Positions 33,375 to 41,176 of a stretch of DNA of 64,000 bases are shown piece by piece (positions within the stretch are counted from its first letter, which is position 1; each line of letters starts with the position of its first letter). Below the pieces are notes generated by a model. It searched no databases, was not told the origin of the DNA, and saw only the letters and a program-made list of their open reading frames with translations. The stretch covers positions 1,054,001 through 1,118,000 of the forward strand of contig NZ_QURO01000004.1 in the NCBI RefSeq assembly GCF_003426945.1, in the 5' to 3' direction. The DNA is from Thermus sediminis. Lineage in GTDB: Bacteria; Deinococcota; Deinococci; Deinococcales; Thermaceae. The position numbers and the translations under genes were made by a program.

Positions 33375-33998
33375 ATGGCTTCCGAGCTTCTGGAACGCCT
33401 CTCCCAGGACCTGGAGGTCCTCTCCGGACACCTCCGGGCCGCCCTGGACGAGTTCGGCACCCTCCTTTGCTACCTGGAAGGGGGGAGGGGCGGGGGAACC
33501 ACGCTTCTCCATGCCCCCTACACCGAGGCCATCCCCGTGCTCCAAGCCCTAAACGGCCTCGCCTTCCGGGGGCGGGTCCTCCTAGCCCTGGATCCCTCCC
33601 CCCTTTCTCCCACCCTGGAGGGAAAGCCCCTGGGCGGCCCTGCCCGTCCACCCCTGGAGCACCTCCTCAAGACCCACCGGCCAAGCCGCCTCCTCCTGGC
33701 CTTCCCTGGGGAGGGGCTGGGGATCCGGTTCCCGGGAGGCAAGGAGAGCCCGGAGGGCTGGAAACCCCTGGAGGCAGAGGGGGCGCCCCTGGTCCTCTGG
33801 GTACAGGCTCCCACGGGCCTCACCTACAAGGAGGTGCGGGCCTACGAGGCCTGGGAAAGCCCTTCCCTTCCCCTGCGCCTGCCCCAGGGCGAAGGCCCCT
33901 ACCTGGGAGGGGTGGGCTGGGCCTTGGGGATTCCCACCTACGGGGTGGGGCTGGTAAACTTGAGGCCGGGCCTAGAGGCGGTGCTGGGCCTCTGGTAG
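33375..33998 (+). CDS. Hypothetical protein
   Basis: 207 residues, family not recognised. N-terminal helix (MASELLERLSQDLEVL), then mixed strands and turns rich in Gly/Pro (LLALDPSPLSPTLEGKP, RLLLAFPGEGLGI). Soluble; no signal peptide or cysteine cluster. A 69-residue membrane protein gene follows after 11 bp, probably in the same transcript. Confidence 0.6.
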   Translation: MASELLERLSQDLEVLSGHLRAALDEFGTLLCYLEGGRGGGTTLLHAPYTEAIPVLQALNGLAFRGRVLLALDPSPLSPTLEGKPLGGPARPPLEHLLKTHRPSRLLLAFPGEGLGIRFPGGKESPEGWKPLEAEGAPLVLWVQAPTGLTYKEVRAYEAWESPSLPLRLPQGEGPYLGGVGWALGIPTYGVGLVNLRPGLEAVLGLW

Positions 33999-34009
33999 GG
34001 GAGGAAACC

Positions 34010-34219
34010 ATGTTCTACGCTGGGCTGATCGCGCTGTTTGCCGTACTGGCCGCCGTGGTGACCCTAATTTTCTATCTGATCCTTAACCCCCGCGTCCTCA
34101 CCACGGAAGGGGAGACCTTTGACCTGCGCTTCGTCCTCCTGATGCTGATCCTGATCATCCTCTCCGCGGCCACCGTGGCCTACATGCTCTACCTGGGCAA
34201 GCAGCACGACCTGCTCTAG
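34010..34219 (+). CDS. Small two-segment membrane protein
   Basis: 69 residues with two membrane helices (FYAGLIALFAVLAAVVTLIF and VLLMLILIILSAATVAYMLY) joined by NPRVLTTEGETFDLR. ATG 34010 follows GGGGAGGA at ideal spacing, good support for expression. Function unknown; could be an accessory subunit of a larger membrane complex. It is antisense to the last 156 bp of the gene at 34064-34624. Confidence 0.65.
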   Translation: MFYAGLIALFAVLAAVVTLIFYLILNPRVLTTEGETFDLRFVLLMLILIILSAATVAYMLYLGKQHDLL

Positions 34220-34624
34220 GACTTCCTCCGGAGCCATCTCCCCCCGGAGGTAGCGGAGGTCCCTCTCCAGGAAGGCCTGGGTGGCCTCGAGGACCGGCAG
34301 GAACCCCGGGGGAAACTCCCCCTTGAGGTGGGCTATGCACTGGAGAAGCCCTTGTACCACCTCCCTCTCCTGCTCCCGCCTCCTCTGGCCGCCCCGCAAG
34401 GCGCTTCGGGCCAAATGCTCCAGCCGCCACACCAGGCAGACGCGGGGTTCCCCTCCCACGCCTTGGCAGGGGAGGCCCGGGGCCCCAGAGCAGGAGGCGT
34501 AAGCCTTCTCATAAAGGGGAGCCAGCTCGGTGCGGCCCAGAAGGGCGGGGCCCAGGGGCCCGGCGTGGGCCGCGGCCAGGCGCAGGTACTGGGCGCGCCG
34601 GGCGCGGCGGACCTCAACCTCCAT
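34064..34624 (-). CDS. Hypothetical protein with antisense-overlapping C-terminus
   Basis: 186 residues if read to its stop. The N-terminal ~140 residues look genuine: helical, Arg/Leu-rich (MEVEVRRARRAQYLRL, RYLRGEMAPEEVLEQ), with three Cys. ATG 34624 has TATCCT 6 nt upstream, a leaderless start. The last ~45 residues (HGGRGEDDQDQHQEDEAQ...) have the composition of an antisense frame and lie opposite the small membrane protein gene. Family not recognised. Confidence 0.55.
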   Translation of the reverse strand: MEVEVRRARRAQYLRLAAAHAGPLGPALLGRTELAPLYEKAYASCSGAPGLPCQGVGGEPRVCLVWRLEHLARSALRGGQRRREQEREVVQGLLQCIAHLKGEFPPGFLPVLEATQAFLERDLRYLRGEMAPEEVLEQVVLLAQVEHVGHGGRGEDDQDQHQEDEAQVKGLPFRGEDAGVKDQIEN

Positions 34625-34630
34625 GCCCTG

Positions 34631-34636
34631 AGGATA
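34631..34636 (-). promoter_or_regulatory. Leaderless -10 box
   Basis: TATCCT on the minus strand, 6 nt before ATG 34624. Confidence 0.4.
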
Positions 34637-34673
34637 GGCCTCCCGGGGCAGGACAAATGACCCGAGAAAACCC

Positions 34674-35633
34674 CTAACCCAAGCGGAAGGGGGTCCTTAG
34701 ACCGGCCTGGGCGATGGTCCGGGCCTCCTCCGGGGCCCAGGAGAGGGCCAAGACCCCCCGGTAGGCCCTGAGGGCCCTTTCCCTTTCCCCGGCCAGGTCC
34801 AGAAGCTGCCCGAAGCGGGCGAGGACGTAGCCCGGGAGGTACTCGGGGTGCTGGAAGTCCATGCGGAAGACCTCCTCCATGAGACCCAAGGCCTCCCGCC
34901 ACTCCCCCGCCGCCAGGTAGATCTGGGCCGCCAGGTAGAGGGCCTCTGGACTCCCTATGGCGAAAAGCCCCTCCACCAGGCCCACCCAGTCGTCCTCCTC
35001 CCGAAGCTGCCAGGCCCGGTCCATGAGGGCCCTCTGCCTTTCGGCCTCCGTGGGCTCCTGGGGCCCGGGCAGGGCTCCGGGAAAGGCCTCGGCCAGAAAG
35101 GGGAAGTCCAGGACCTCGGCGATGACCGCCCCCTCCTTCCCCTTCAGGGCCTCGGCCACCCGGGCCATGCGCCCCTGGCGGAAGCCCGTGGCCGGGCCCT
35201 CGCCGAAGGCCTGGGCGAAGCCCTCGTAGATCCCCCTGAGCCTCGCCAAAAACTCCCCAGAGGCCAGGCCCTCGAGGGTCAAGGGGGTCCTAAGGAGGGC
35301 CAAGAGGGCCTGGTCAAAGGCAGCCATGCGCTCCAGGTAGGGCTTCCCGCCTGGGTGCTGGGCCAGGGCCTCGCGGAAGACCTCCGCCTCCTTCTTGAGG
35401 TGGGCCTCCTCGTCCAGGGCCACCACGGGAAGGCCCCGGCCCTCCGCCCAGGGCAGGAGGTGGAAGAGGAGGGGATCCTCCTCCCGCCACCACCCCTCGC
35501 TCAGGGCCTCCTGCGAGAGGGAGGCCAGGTAGAGGACCGGGGGGCGGGCCCTCTCCAGGATGGCCAGGACCGTGGCCGCGTTGTAGCGTGGGTGGAGGAT
35601 GTGGAAGGGCCCGAGGGAGGGTAAAAGCAGCAT
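34674..35633 (-). CDS. Hypothetical protein with TPR-like C-terminus
   Basis: 319 residues. The N-terminal ~90 residues look like an alpha/beta domain (LLLPSLGPFHILHP, PPVLYLASLSQEAL, LPVVALDEEAH). The C-terminal ~110 residues form helix pairs typical of tetratricopeptide repeats (PEALYLAAQIYLAAGEWREA, FGQLLDLAGERERALRAYRG). ATG 35633 is preferred over ATG 35642 because TAAGAT lies 7 nt upstream of it. Divergent from, and slightly overlapping, the MFS gene. No function assigned. Confidence 0.6.
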   Translation of the reverse strand: MLLLPSLGPFHILHPRYNAATVLAILERARPPVLYLASLSQEALSEGWWREEDPLLFHLLPWAEGRGLPVVALDEEAHLKKEAEVFREALAQHPGGKPYLERMAAFDQALLALLRTPLTLEGLASGEFLARLRGIYEGFAQAFGEGPATGFRQGRMARVAEALKGKEGAVIAEVLDFPFLAEAFPGALPGPQEPTEAERQRALMDRAWQLREEDDWVGLVEGLFAIGSPEALYLAAQIYLAAGEWREALGLMEEVFRMDFQHPEYLPGYVLARFGQLLDLAGERERALRAYRGVLALSWAPEEARTIAQAGLRTPFRLG

Positions 35634-36822
35634 CCTCACCATCTTAGACCTGCGGGATCGGAACTACCGCCTGGCGGTGGTGAACGGCTGGCTGGTCTGG
35701 CTGGGGGACACCTTCTTGAACCCCAACATCGTCCTCTCCGGCTTCGCCGCCAAGCTAGGGGCCCCGGGGGCCCTGATCGGCCTCCTCCCCGCTCTCCTCC
35801 AGGCGGGGGGCATGATCCCCCAGGCCTTCCTGGCCCCCTGGGTGGCCCGCCTGCCCCAAAAGATCGTCCTCTACCGGCGGGTGGCTACCCTGAGGCTTTT
35901 GGGGGTGGTCCTCATGGCCCTCTCCGCTCTCCTCTTCGGGGGAAGCCCTTCCCTCCTCCTTCTGGGCTTCCTCCTGGGCCTCCTCCTGAACGCCCTCTTC
36001 ACCGGGGTCTCCAGCCTCCCCTTTTGGGAGGTGGTGGCCAAGACCACACCCCCCGAGCGGCGAGCCGCCCTCTTCAGCGCCCGCAACCTGGTGGGGGGGC
36101 TTCTCGCCTTCTTGGCCGGGTTTTTGGTGCGGGAGGTCCTGGCCCTTCCCCTCCCCTTTCCCCTCCCCTACGCCCTCCTCTTCGCCCTGGGGGCCCTGGC
36201 CTTCGGCCTGGGCTGGTACCTCTTCGGCCTCACCGCGGAACCCGAGGAACCCCCCAAGGAGGCCCGGTTGGATCTAAAGGCCCCCCTCAAGCGCCCGGAG
36301 TTCCGCCGCTACCTGAGGGTCCGGCTCCTCCTGGGCCTCGCGGGCATGACCGAGCCCTTTTACGCCGCCTATGCGGTGCGGGCCCTGGGGAAGGAGGAGG
36401 AGCTGGGCCTCTACCTGGCCCTCTACGCCCTGGCCTTCACCCTCTCCAACCTCCTCTGGGCCCGGATGGCGGAAAGAGGCTCCAAGGGCGTGCTCCAGGC
36501 GGGGGCCCTCCTGGGCCTCCTGGCCCCCCTCCTCGCCCTCGTCCTCCCGGAGACCGCCTTCGGTCTGGTCTTCCTCCTCCAGGGGGCCTACCTGGCCGCC
36601 CTTGGCCTCGCCACCACCACCTACCTCCTCAACCTGGCCCCACCCGAGGAGAGGAGCGCCTCCATCGGCCTCGCCAACACCCTTTCCGGCCTCTTCGCCT
36701 TCTCTACGGTCCTAGGAGGGTACCTGGCCGACCGGTTGGGCTTTTCCGCCCTCTTCCTCTTGGCCGCCTCCTTTTACGCCCTGGCCCTCTACGCGGGCAG
36801 GAAGCTTCCTGAGGAGGGGTAG
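35599..36822 (+). CDS. Major facilitator superfamily transporter
   Basis: 407-residue, ~12-segment membrane protein. FSARNLVGGLLAFLAG and the gap between the halves (about residues 205-230, AEPEEPPKEARLDLKAP) fit MFS proteins; the C-terminal half has SIGLANTLSGLFAFSTVLGG. Start uncertain: ATG 35599 lies within the divergent gene, and the conserved part begins near RNYRLAVVNGWL (~35660). Substrate unknown; resembles uncharacterised exporters. Confidence 0.78.
   Translation: MWKGPREGKSSILTILDLRDRNYRLAVVNGWLVWLGDTFLNPNIVLSGFAAKLGAPGALIGLLPALLQAGGMIPQAFLAPWVARLPQKIVLYRRVATLRLLGVVLMALSALLFGGSPSLLLLGFLLGLLLNALFTGVSSLPFWEVVAKTTPPERRAALFSARNLVGGLLAFLAGFLVREVLALPLPFPLPYALLFALGALAFGLGWYLFGLTAEPEEPPKEARLDLKAPLKRPEFRRYLRVRLLLGLAGMTEPFYAAYAVRALGKEEELGLYLALYALAFTLSNLLWARMAERGSKGVLQAGALLGLLAPLLALVLPETAFGLVFLLQGAYLAALGLATTTYLLNLAPPEERSASIGLANTLSGLFAFSTVLGGYLADRLGFSALFLLAASFYALALYAGRKLPEEG
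35641..35646 (-). promoter_or_regulatory. Leaderless -10 box
   Basis: TAAGAT on the minus strand, 7 nt before ATG 35633. Confidence 0.35.
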
Positions 36823-36823
36823 G

Positions 36824-37100
36824 CTACCGGACCCTCCGGACCCCGTACGCACCCAGGAGCCCGTCCTGGCTCACCAGGGCAAGCGCCTCCCCAAGGGCCT
36901 GGGCCACCAGGAGGCGGTCAAAGGGGTCCTCGTGGGGCCAGGGGAGCCCGCGAACCATGGCCGCATGGGCCAGGGTCACGGGGAGGGGCGGGAAGGCCTC
37001 GGCCTCCATGGCCGTGGAAGAAAGCCCTCTGGGTCTTGGGGCCACTCCAGGCGGCCCAAGCCGGCCTCGAGGGCCACCTCCCCGAGGAGCGCGGTGGACG
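36824..37100 (-). pseudogene. PIN-domain (VapC-type) toxin remnant
   Basis: The C-terminal half reads as a PIN domain: LPVTLAHAAMVRGLPWPHED + PFDRLLVAQALGEALALVSQD + GLLGAYGV, including the conserved DPFDRLL and S/TxD region. Upstream, GEVALEAGLGRLEWPQDPEG continues the same domain in a different frame (shift near 37025), and the N-terminal part with the first acidic residues is absent. No VapB antitoxin is present. A decayed toxin gene squeezed between the MFS gene and thrS. Confidence 0.65.
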
Positions 37101-37171
37101 GCGACCTGCCTGACCCCAATTGGTCCAAACCGAGGGGTTAGCCAAGCCAAACCAGGGGACGGGGAAGGGCG

Positions 37172-37177
37172 TATAGT
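37172..37177 (+). promoter_or_regulatory. thrS leaderless -10 box
   Basis: TATAGT, 7 nt before ATG 37185; no ribosome site or T-box leader. Confidence 0.5.
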
Positions 37178-37184
37178 GGAACCC

Positions 37185-39161
37185 ATGACGGTTTACCTGC
37201 CGGATGGGAAGGCCCTCGAGGTCCCCGAGGGGGCCACCGCCAAGGACATAGCCGAAGGGATCGGCCCAGGCCTGGCGAAGGCAGCGGTGGGGGCCCTGGT
37301 GAACGGGGAGGTCTACGACCTCATGAAACCCCTCCCCCCAGGGGCCACGCTCCGCATCCTCACGGAAAAGGACCCGGAGTACCAGCTCCTCTTCCGCCAC
37401 ACCCTGGCCCACGTCCTGGCCCAAGCGGTGAAGGAGTTCTTCGGGGAGAAGGGCTACGACCCCGAGAGCGTGAGGCTCGGGGTAGGCCCGGTGATAGAGA
37501 AGGGCTTCTACTACGATATAGACGCCCCCGAGCCCCTCTCCGACGAGGACCTGCCCCAGATTGAGGAGAGGATGCGGGAGATCCTCAGGCGGGACCTCCC
37601 CTTGCGGCGCTACGTCCTCCCAAGGGAGGCGGCCCTCGCCCGCTACCAGGGCAAGGACCCCTACAAGACGGAGCTCATCCTAGACCTCCCCGAGACCGAG
37701 GAGATCAGCTTCTACCAGCAAGGGGACGACACGTACGGTTTCACCGACCTCTGCCGGGGCCCCCACGTGCCCTCCACGGGAAGGATCCCCCCCCACTTCA
37801 AGCTCACCCATGTGGCCGGGGCCTACTGGCGGGGGGACGAGAGGAGGCCCATGCTCCAGCGGGTCTACGGGGTGGCCTTCCGCACCGCCGAGGAGCTAAG
37901 GGAGTACCTCTGGCAGCTGGAGGAGGCCAAAAGGCGGGACCACCGCCGATTGGGTCGGGAGCTGGAACTCTTTCTCATTGACCCCGTGGTGGGCAAGGGC
38001 CTGGTCCTCTGGCTTCCCAAGGGGAACGTGATCCGGGAGGAGCTCATCGCTTTCATGCGGGAGGAGCAGGTGAGGCGGGGCTACCAGCTGGTCACCACCC
38101 CCCACATCGGGGGCCTGGAGCTCTACGAGACCTCGGGCCACTATCCCTACTACGCGGAAAGCCAGTTCCCCCCGATCCGCTTCACGGAGGGGGAGGAGGC
38201 CTACCTCCTAAAGCCCATGAACTGCCCCCACCACATCCGGATCTACGCCTATAAGAAGCGATCCTACCGGGAGCTTCCCCTGCGCCTGGCGGAGTTCGGC
38301 ACCGTCTACCGCTACGAGAAGGCGGGGGAGCTTCTGGGCCTCACCCGGGTGCGGGGCTTCACCCAGGACGATGCCCACATCTTCTGCACCCCCGAGGAGG
38401 TGAAGGGGGAGTTCCTGGGGGTCTTGGACCTGGTTCTCAAGGTCTTCGCCACCTTGGGCCTTAAGGACTTCCGGGCCCGGATCGGGACCCGGGACCCGGG
38501 GAGCCAAAAGTACGTGGGGGACGAGGCCAAGTGGGCCTTGGCCGAAAGGCAAATAGAGGAGGCGGCCCTCGAGGCCGGCCTCCACTACACCCTAGAGGAG
38601 GGGGATGCTGCCTTCTACGGCCCCAAGCTGGACTTCGTGGTGAAGGACGCCCTAGGGAGGGAGTGGCAGCTTGGCACCATCCAGGTGGACTACAACCTCC
38701 CGGAGCGCTTCGGCCTCACCTACGTGGGGAAGGACGGGGAGGAGCACCGCCCGGTCATGCTCCACCGGGCCCCCTTCGGCTCCCTGGAGCGCTTCATCGG
38801 CATCCTCATCGAGCACTTCGCCGGGGACTTTCCCCTCTGGCTTTCCCCGGTGCAGGCGGTGGTGGTGCCGGTCTCTGAGAAGCAGGAGGACTACGCCCTC
38901 GAGGTGGCAGGGAAGCTCAAAGAGGCGGGCCTCCGGGCCGAGGCGGACACCCGCCCCGAGAGGATGCAGGCCCGCATCCGGGACGCCGAACTCCAGAAGG
39001 TCCCCTACGTGCTGGTGGTGGGGGAGAAGGAGAAGGCGGAGGGCACGGTGAGCGTCCGCCGGCGGCATAAGGGAAACCTGGGTGCCATGCCCCTGGCCAC
39101 CTTTCTGGAAGGGGCCCTGAAGGAGTACCGCGAAAGGCGGCTGGAACCGGTTTTCGGATGA
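37185..39161 (+). CDS. thrS: Threonine-tRNA ligase
   Basis: Charges tRNA-Thr. Order of domains: N-terminal TGS (VYLPDGKALEVPEGATAKDI), editing domain with HTLAHVLAQAVKEFF (HxxxH) and its downstream Cys/His (DLCRGPHVPSTG), class II core with the zinc-binding MNCPHHIRIY and TQDDAHIF (motif 2 region), motif 3 near APFGSLERF, then the anticodon-binding domain. 658 residues, typical. ATG 37185 fits the TGS start; the open frame upstream is chance. Overlaps the next gene by ATGA. Confidence 0.97.
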   Translation: MTVYLPDGKALEVPEGATAKDIAEGIGPGLAKAAVGALVNGEVYDLMKPLPPGATLRILTEKDPEYQLLFRHTLAHVLAQAVKEFFGEKGYDPESVRLGVGPVIEKGFYYDIDAPEPLSDEDLPQIEERMREILRRDLPLRRYVLPREAALARYQGKDPYKTELILDLPETEEISFYQQGDDTYGFTDLCRGPHVPSTGRIPPHFKLTHVAGAYWRGDERRPMLQRVYGVAFRTAEELREYLWQLEEAKRRDHRRLGRELELFLIDPVVGKGLVLWLPKGNVIREELIAFMREEQVRRGYQLVTTPHIGGLELYETSGHYPYYAESQFPPIRFTEGEEAYLLKPMNCPHHIRIYAYKKRSYRELPLRLAEFGTVYRYEKAGELLGLTRVRGFTQDDAHIFCTPEEVKGEFLGVLDLVLKVFATLGLKDFRARIGTRDPGSQKYVGDEAKWALAERQIEEAALEAGLHYTLEEGDAAFYGPKLDFVVKDALGREWQLGTIQVDYNLPERFGLTYVGKDGEEHRPVMLHRAPFGSLERFIGILIEHFAGDFPLWLSPVQAVVVPVSEKQEDYALEVAGKLKEAGLRAEADTRPERMQARIRDAELQKVPYVLVVGEKEKAEGTVSVRRRHKGNLGAMPLATFLEGALKEYRERRLEPVFG

Positions 39162-39937
39162 GGGCCCGGTCCACCATCTTCACCCTTTTCGTGGAGTATG
39201 TCTACCCGGAAAGGCGGGCGCCCCTCAAGGCCCTCATCGCCATGATGGCCGCCTTGGGCTTCTCGGAGGCGGCGGTGCGGGCCGCCCTCTCCCGGAGCGC
39301 CAAGCGGGGCTGGGTGGTGCCGGAAAGGCGGGGCCGGGTGGCCCACTACGCCCTCTCCGACCGGGTCTACTGGCAGGTGCGCCAGGTGCGCCGCCGCCTC
39401 TACGAGCCCCTTCCCCCTTGGGACGGCACCTTCCTCTTGGTCCTGCCGGAAGGCCCTAGGGAACGGGGGAAAAGGGAGCGCTTCCGCCGCGAGATGGCCC
39501 TGCTAGGCTACGGGAGCCTGCAAAGCGGGGTCTACCTGGGCCTAAGCGCCGATCCCAAGGCCACCCGGGAGCTCCTTGGCTTCTACGGCCTCCCCGCCAC
39601 CCTCTTCCGGGGGGAGCACCTGGGCCCCAAAGGGGAGGTGCTCCAAGCCTTCCCCCTAGAGGAGGCCAGGGCCCTTTACCGCGTCCTCCCTCTGGAGTTC
39701 CCTGAGCCCCAGGACCCCCTCGAGGCCTTCCGGGCCCTCACCCGCCTGGCCCACGAGATGCGCAAGGCCCTCTTCCTAGACCCCCTCCTGCCCGAGGAGC
39801 TCCTGCCGGAGGGCTTCCCTGGCCCCTCGGCCAGGAGGCGGTTTCTGGAGATGCGGGAAGCCTTGAGGGGAAAAGCCCTGCCCTTTCTAAAGGACCTGGG
39901 CCTCCTTCTTGCCACCCTCTCATCCAGCCCCCGGTAA
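39158..39937 (+). CDS. PaaX-like transcriptional regulator
   Basis: 259 residues. N-terminal winged helix (MRARSTIFTLFVEYVYPERR, AVRAALSRSAKRGWV) followed by the central PaaX domain (WDGTFLLVLPEGPRERG... YGSLQSGVYLGL) and C-terminal helical domain. PaaX proteins repress phenylacetate catabolism in many bacteria, binding phenylacetyl-CoA; no paa genes are nearby, so the target is open. Overlaps thrS by ATGA. Confidence 0.85.
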   Translation: MRARSTIFTLFVEYVYPERRAPLKALIAMMAALGFSEAAVRAALSRSAKRGWVVPERRGRVAHYALSDRVYWQVRQVRRRLYEPLPPWDGTFLLVLPEGPRERGKRERFRREMALLGYGSLQSGVYLGLSADPKATRELLGFYGLPATLFRGEHLGPKGEVLQAFPLEEARALYRVLPLEFPEPQDPLEAFRALTRLAHEMRKALFLDPLLPEELLPEGFPGPSARRRFLEMREALRGKALPFLKDLGLLLATLSSSPR

Positions 39938-39940
39938 GCT
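39935..39940 (+). promoter_or_regulatory. Leaderless -10 box of binding protein gene
   Basis: TAAGCT (overlapping the upstream stop codon), 7 nt before ATG 39948; GGAGAGG also sits between, so it may double as a ribosome site. Confidence 0.35.
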
Positions 39941-39947
39941 GGAGAGG

Positions 39948-41135
39948 ATGAGGTGGTTTCCCTTCCTCCTGGCCCTAACCCCGGCTGCCCTGGCCCAGGT
40001 GGCCCTCCCCTTCTGGCACACCGCCGGCCCCCCCGGGAACAGGGTGCTGGAAGAGACCATCCGGAGCTTCAACGAGGGCCAGAGGGCGTACCGCATAGAG
40101 GCCCGCTACGTGGGGGACTACCGGGAGGCGGGGGTGAGGCTCCTGGCTGCCCTGCGCGCCGGAGGGGCTCCCGCCCTCTTCCACGGGGAGCTCTCCTTCC
40201 TGCCCCGCCTGGCCCAGGAGGGGGTGGCCCTGCCCCTGGACCCCTACCTGCAAAACCTCCCCAGGGACCTCTACCCGGAGATGCTCCGGGCGGGCCAGGT
40301 GCAGGGGAGGAGCTACGGCCTCCCCCTGGGGCTTTCCGTGCCCGCCCTTTACTACAACAAGGACGCCTTCCGGGCCCGGGGCCTGGCCCCGCCGAGGAGC
40401 TGGGCCGAGGTGGAGGAGGCGGCCGCCCGCCTCACAAGCCGCACCGCTAGGGGCCTGGTGGTCTCCACGGATATCTGGAGCTTCAACGCCCTCGTCATGA
40501 GCCTGGGAGGAAGCCTGGTGAGGGAGGGCCTTCCCGCCTTCACCTCCAAGGAGGTGGTGGCGGCCCTGGAGATGCTCCACCGCATGGTGCAAAGGGGCCA
40601 CGCCCAGGCCAGGAACCCGGCGGAGGCCCAGTTCGCCGTGGCCGACTTCCTCCGCACCAAGGCCTTCATGGGCATAGGCCCCACCACCGCCCTTCCCGTG
40701 GTCCAGGCCCAGACCTCCCTCCCCTTCGCCGTGGGGGTGGCCCCCCTACCCCGGCAGGCGGAGGGGGCCGTGCCCCTATCCGGGGCGGTGCTGGTGGTCC
40801 TGAAGGGAGCAAGCCCCGAGCAGGCCCAAGGGGCAGTGGCCTTCTGGCGTCACTTCCTGGAGCCCAAAAGGCAGGCGGAGTGGGTGCGCACCACCTGGTA
40901 CCTCCCCCTGCGCAGGGAGGCGGAACGGGAGCTGGCCGATTTCCTGAGGGACCCCGAAAGGGCCCGGGTCTTCGCCCAGGCGGAGGTGGCCCGCCCCTGG
41001 AGCCAGGACCCGGAGCTGGTGGTCTGGTACGGCTTTCTAGAGGAGGCCCTGGAGCGAAGCCTAAAGCAGGGGGTTAGGCCCCAGGTGGCCCTGGAGGAGG
41101 CCCAACGCAAGGCCCTGGCCGTGGAAAGGCGCTAG
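39948..41135 (+). CDS. ABC transporter substrate-binding protein (family 1, UgpB-like), paralog 1
   Basis: 395 residues with signal peptide MRWFPFLLALTPAALAQ cleaved before VALPFWHTAGP. The fold marks fit sugar or glycerol-phosphate receptors: YKVNPxYVGDYREAG-like region, ALYYNKDAFRARGL, PTTALPVVQAQTSLPFAVGVAPLP. About half identical by eye to the next gene. No permease or ATPase gene is adjacent. Substrate unknown (sugar, glycerol phosphate or glycerophosphodiester). Confidence 0.85.
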   Translation: MRWFPFLLALTPAALAQVALPFWHTAGPPGNRVLEETIRSFNEGQRAYRIEARYVGDYREAGVRLLAALRAGGAPALFHGELSFLPRLAQEGVALPLDPYLQNLPRDLYPEMLRAGQVQGRSYGLPLGLSVPALYYNKDAFRARGLAPPRSWAEVEEAAARLTSRTARGLVVSTDIWSFNALVMSLGGSLVREGLPAFTSKEVVAALEMLHRMVQRGHAQARNPAEAQFAVADFLRTKAFMGIGPTTALPVVQAQTSLPFAVGVAPLPRQAEGAVPLSGAVLVVLKGASPEQAQGAVAFWRHFLEPKRQAEWVRTTWYLPLRREAERELADFLRDPERARVFAQAEVARPWSQDPELVVWYGFLEEALERSLKQGVRPQVALEEAQRKALAVERR

Positions 41136-41163
41136 CCCTGACCCCGTTCTGACGGATTGGGTG

Positions 41164-41169
41164 TAAGAT
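41164..41169 (+). promoter_or_regulatory. Leaderless -10 box of paralog 2
   Basis: TAAGAT, 7 nt before GTG 41177; separates the transcription of the two paralogs. Confidence 0.4.
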
Positions 41170-41176
41170 CTCTCGT

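Noticed and set aside
37140-37184. T-box leader before thrS
   Set aside because: The -10 box lies 7 nt from the start codon, leaving no leader.
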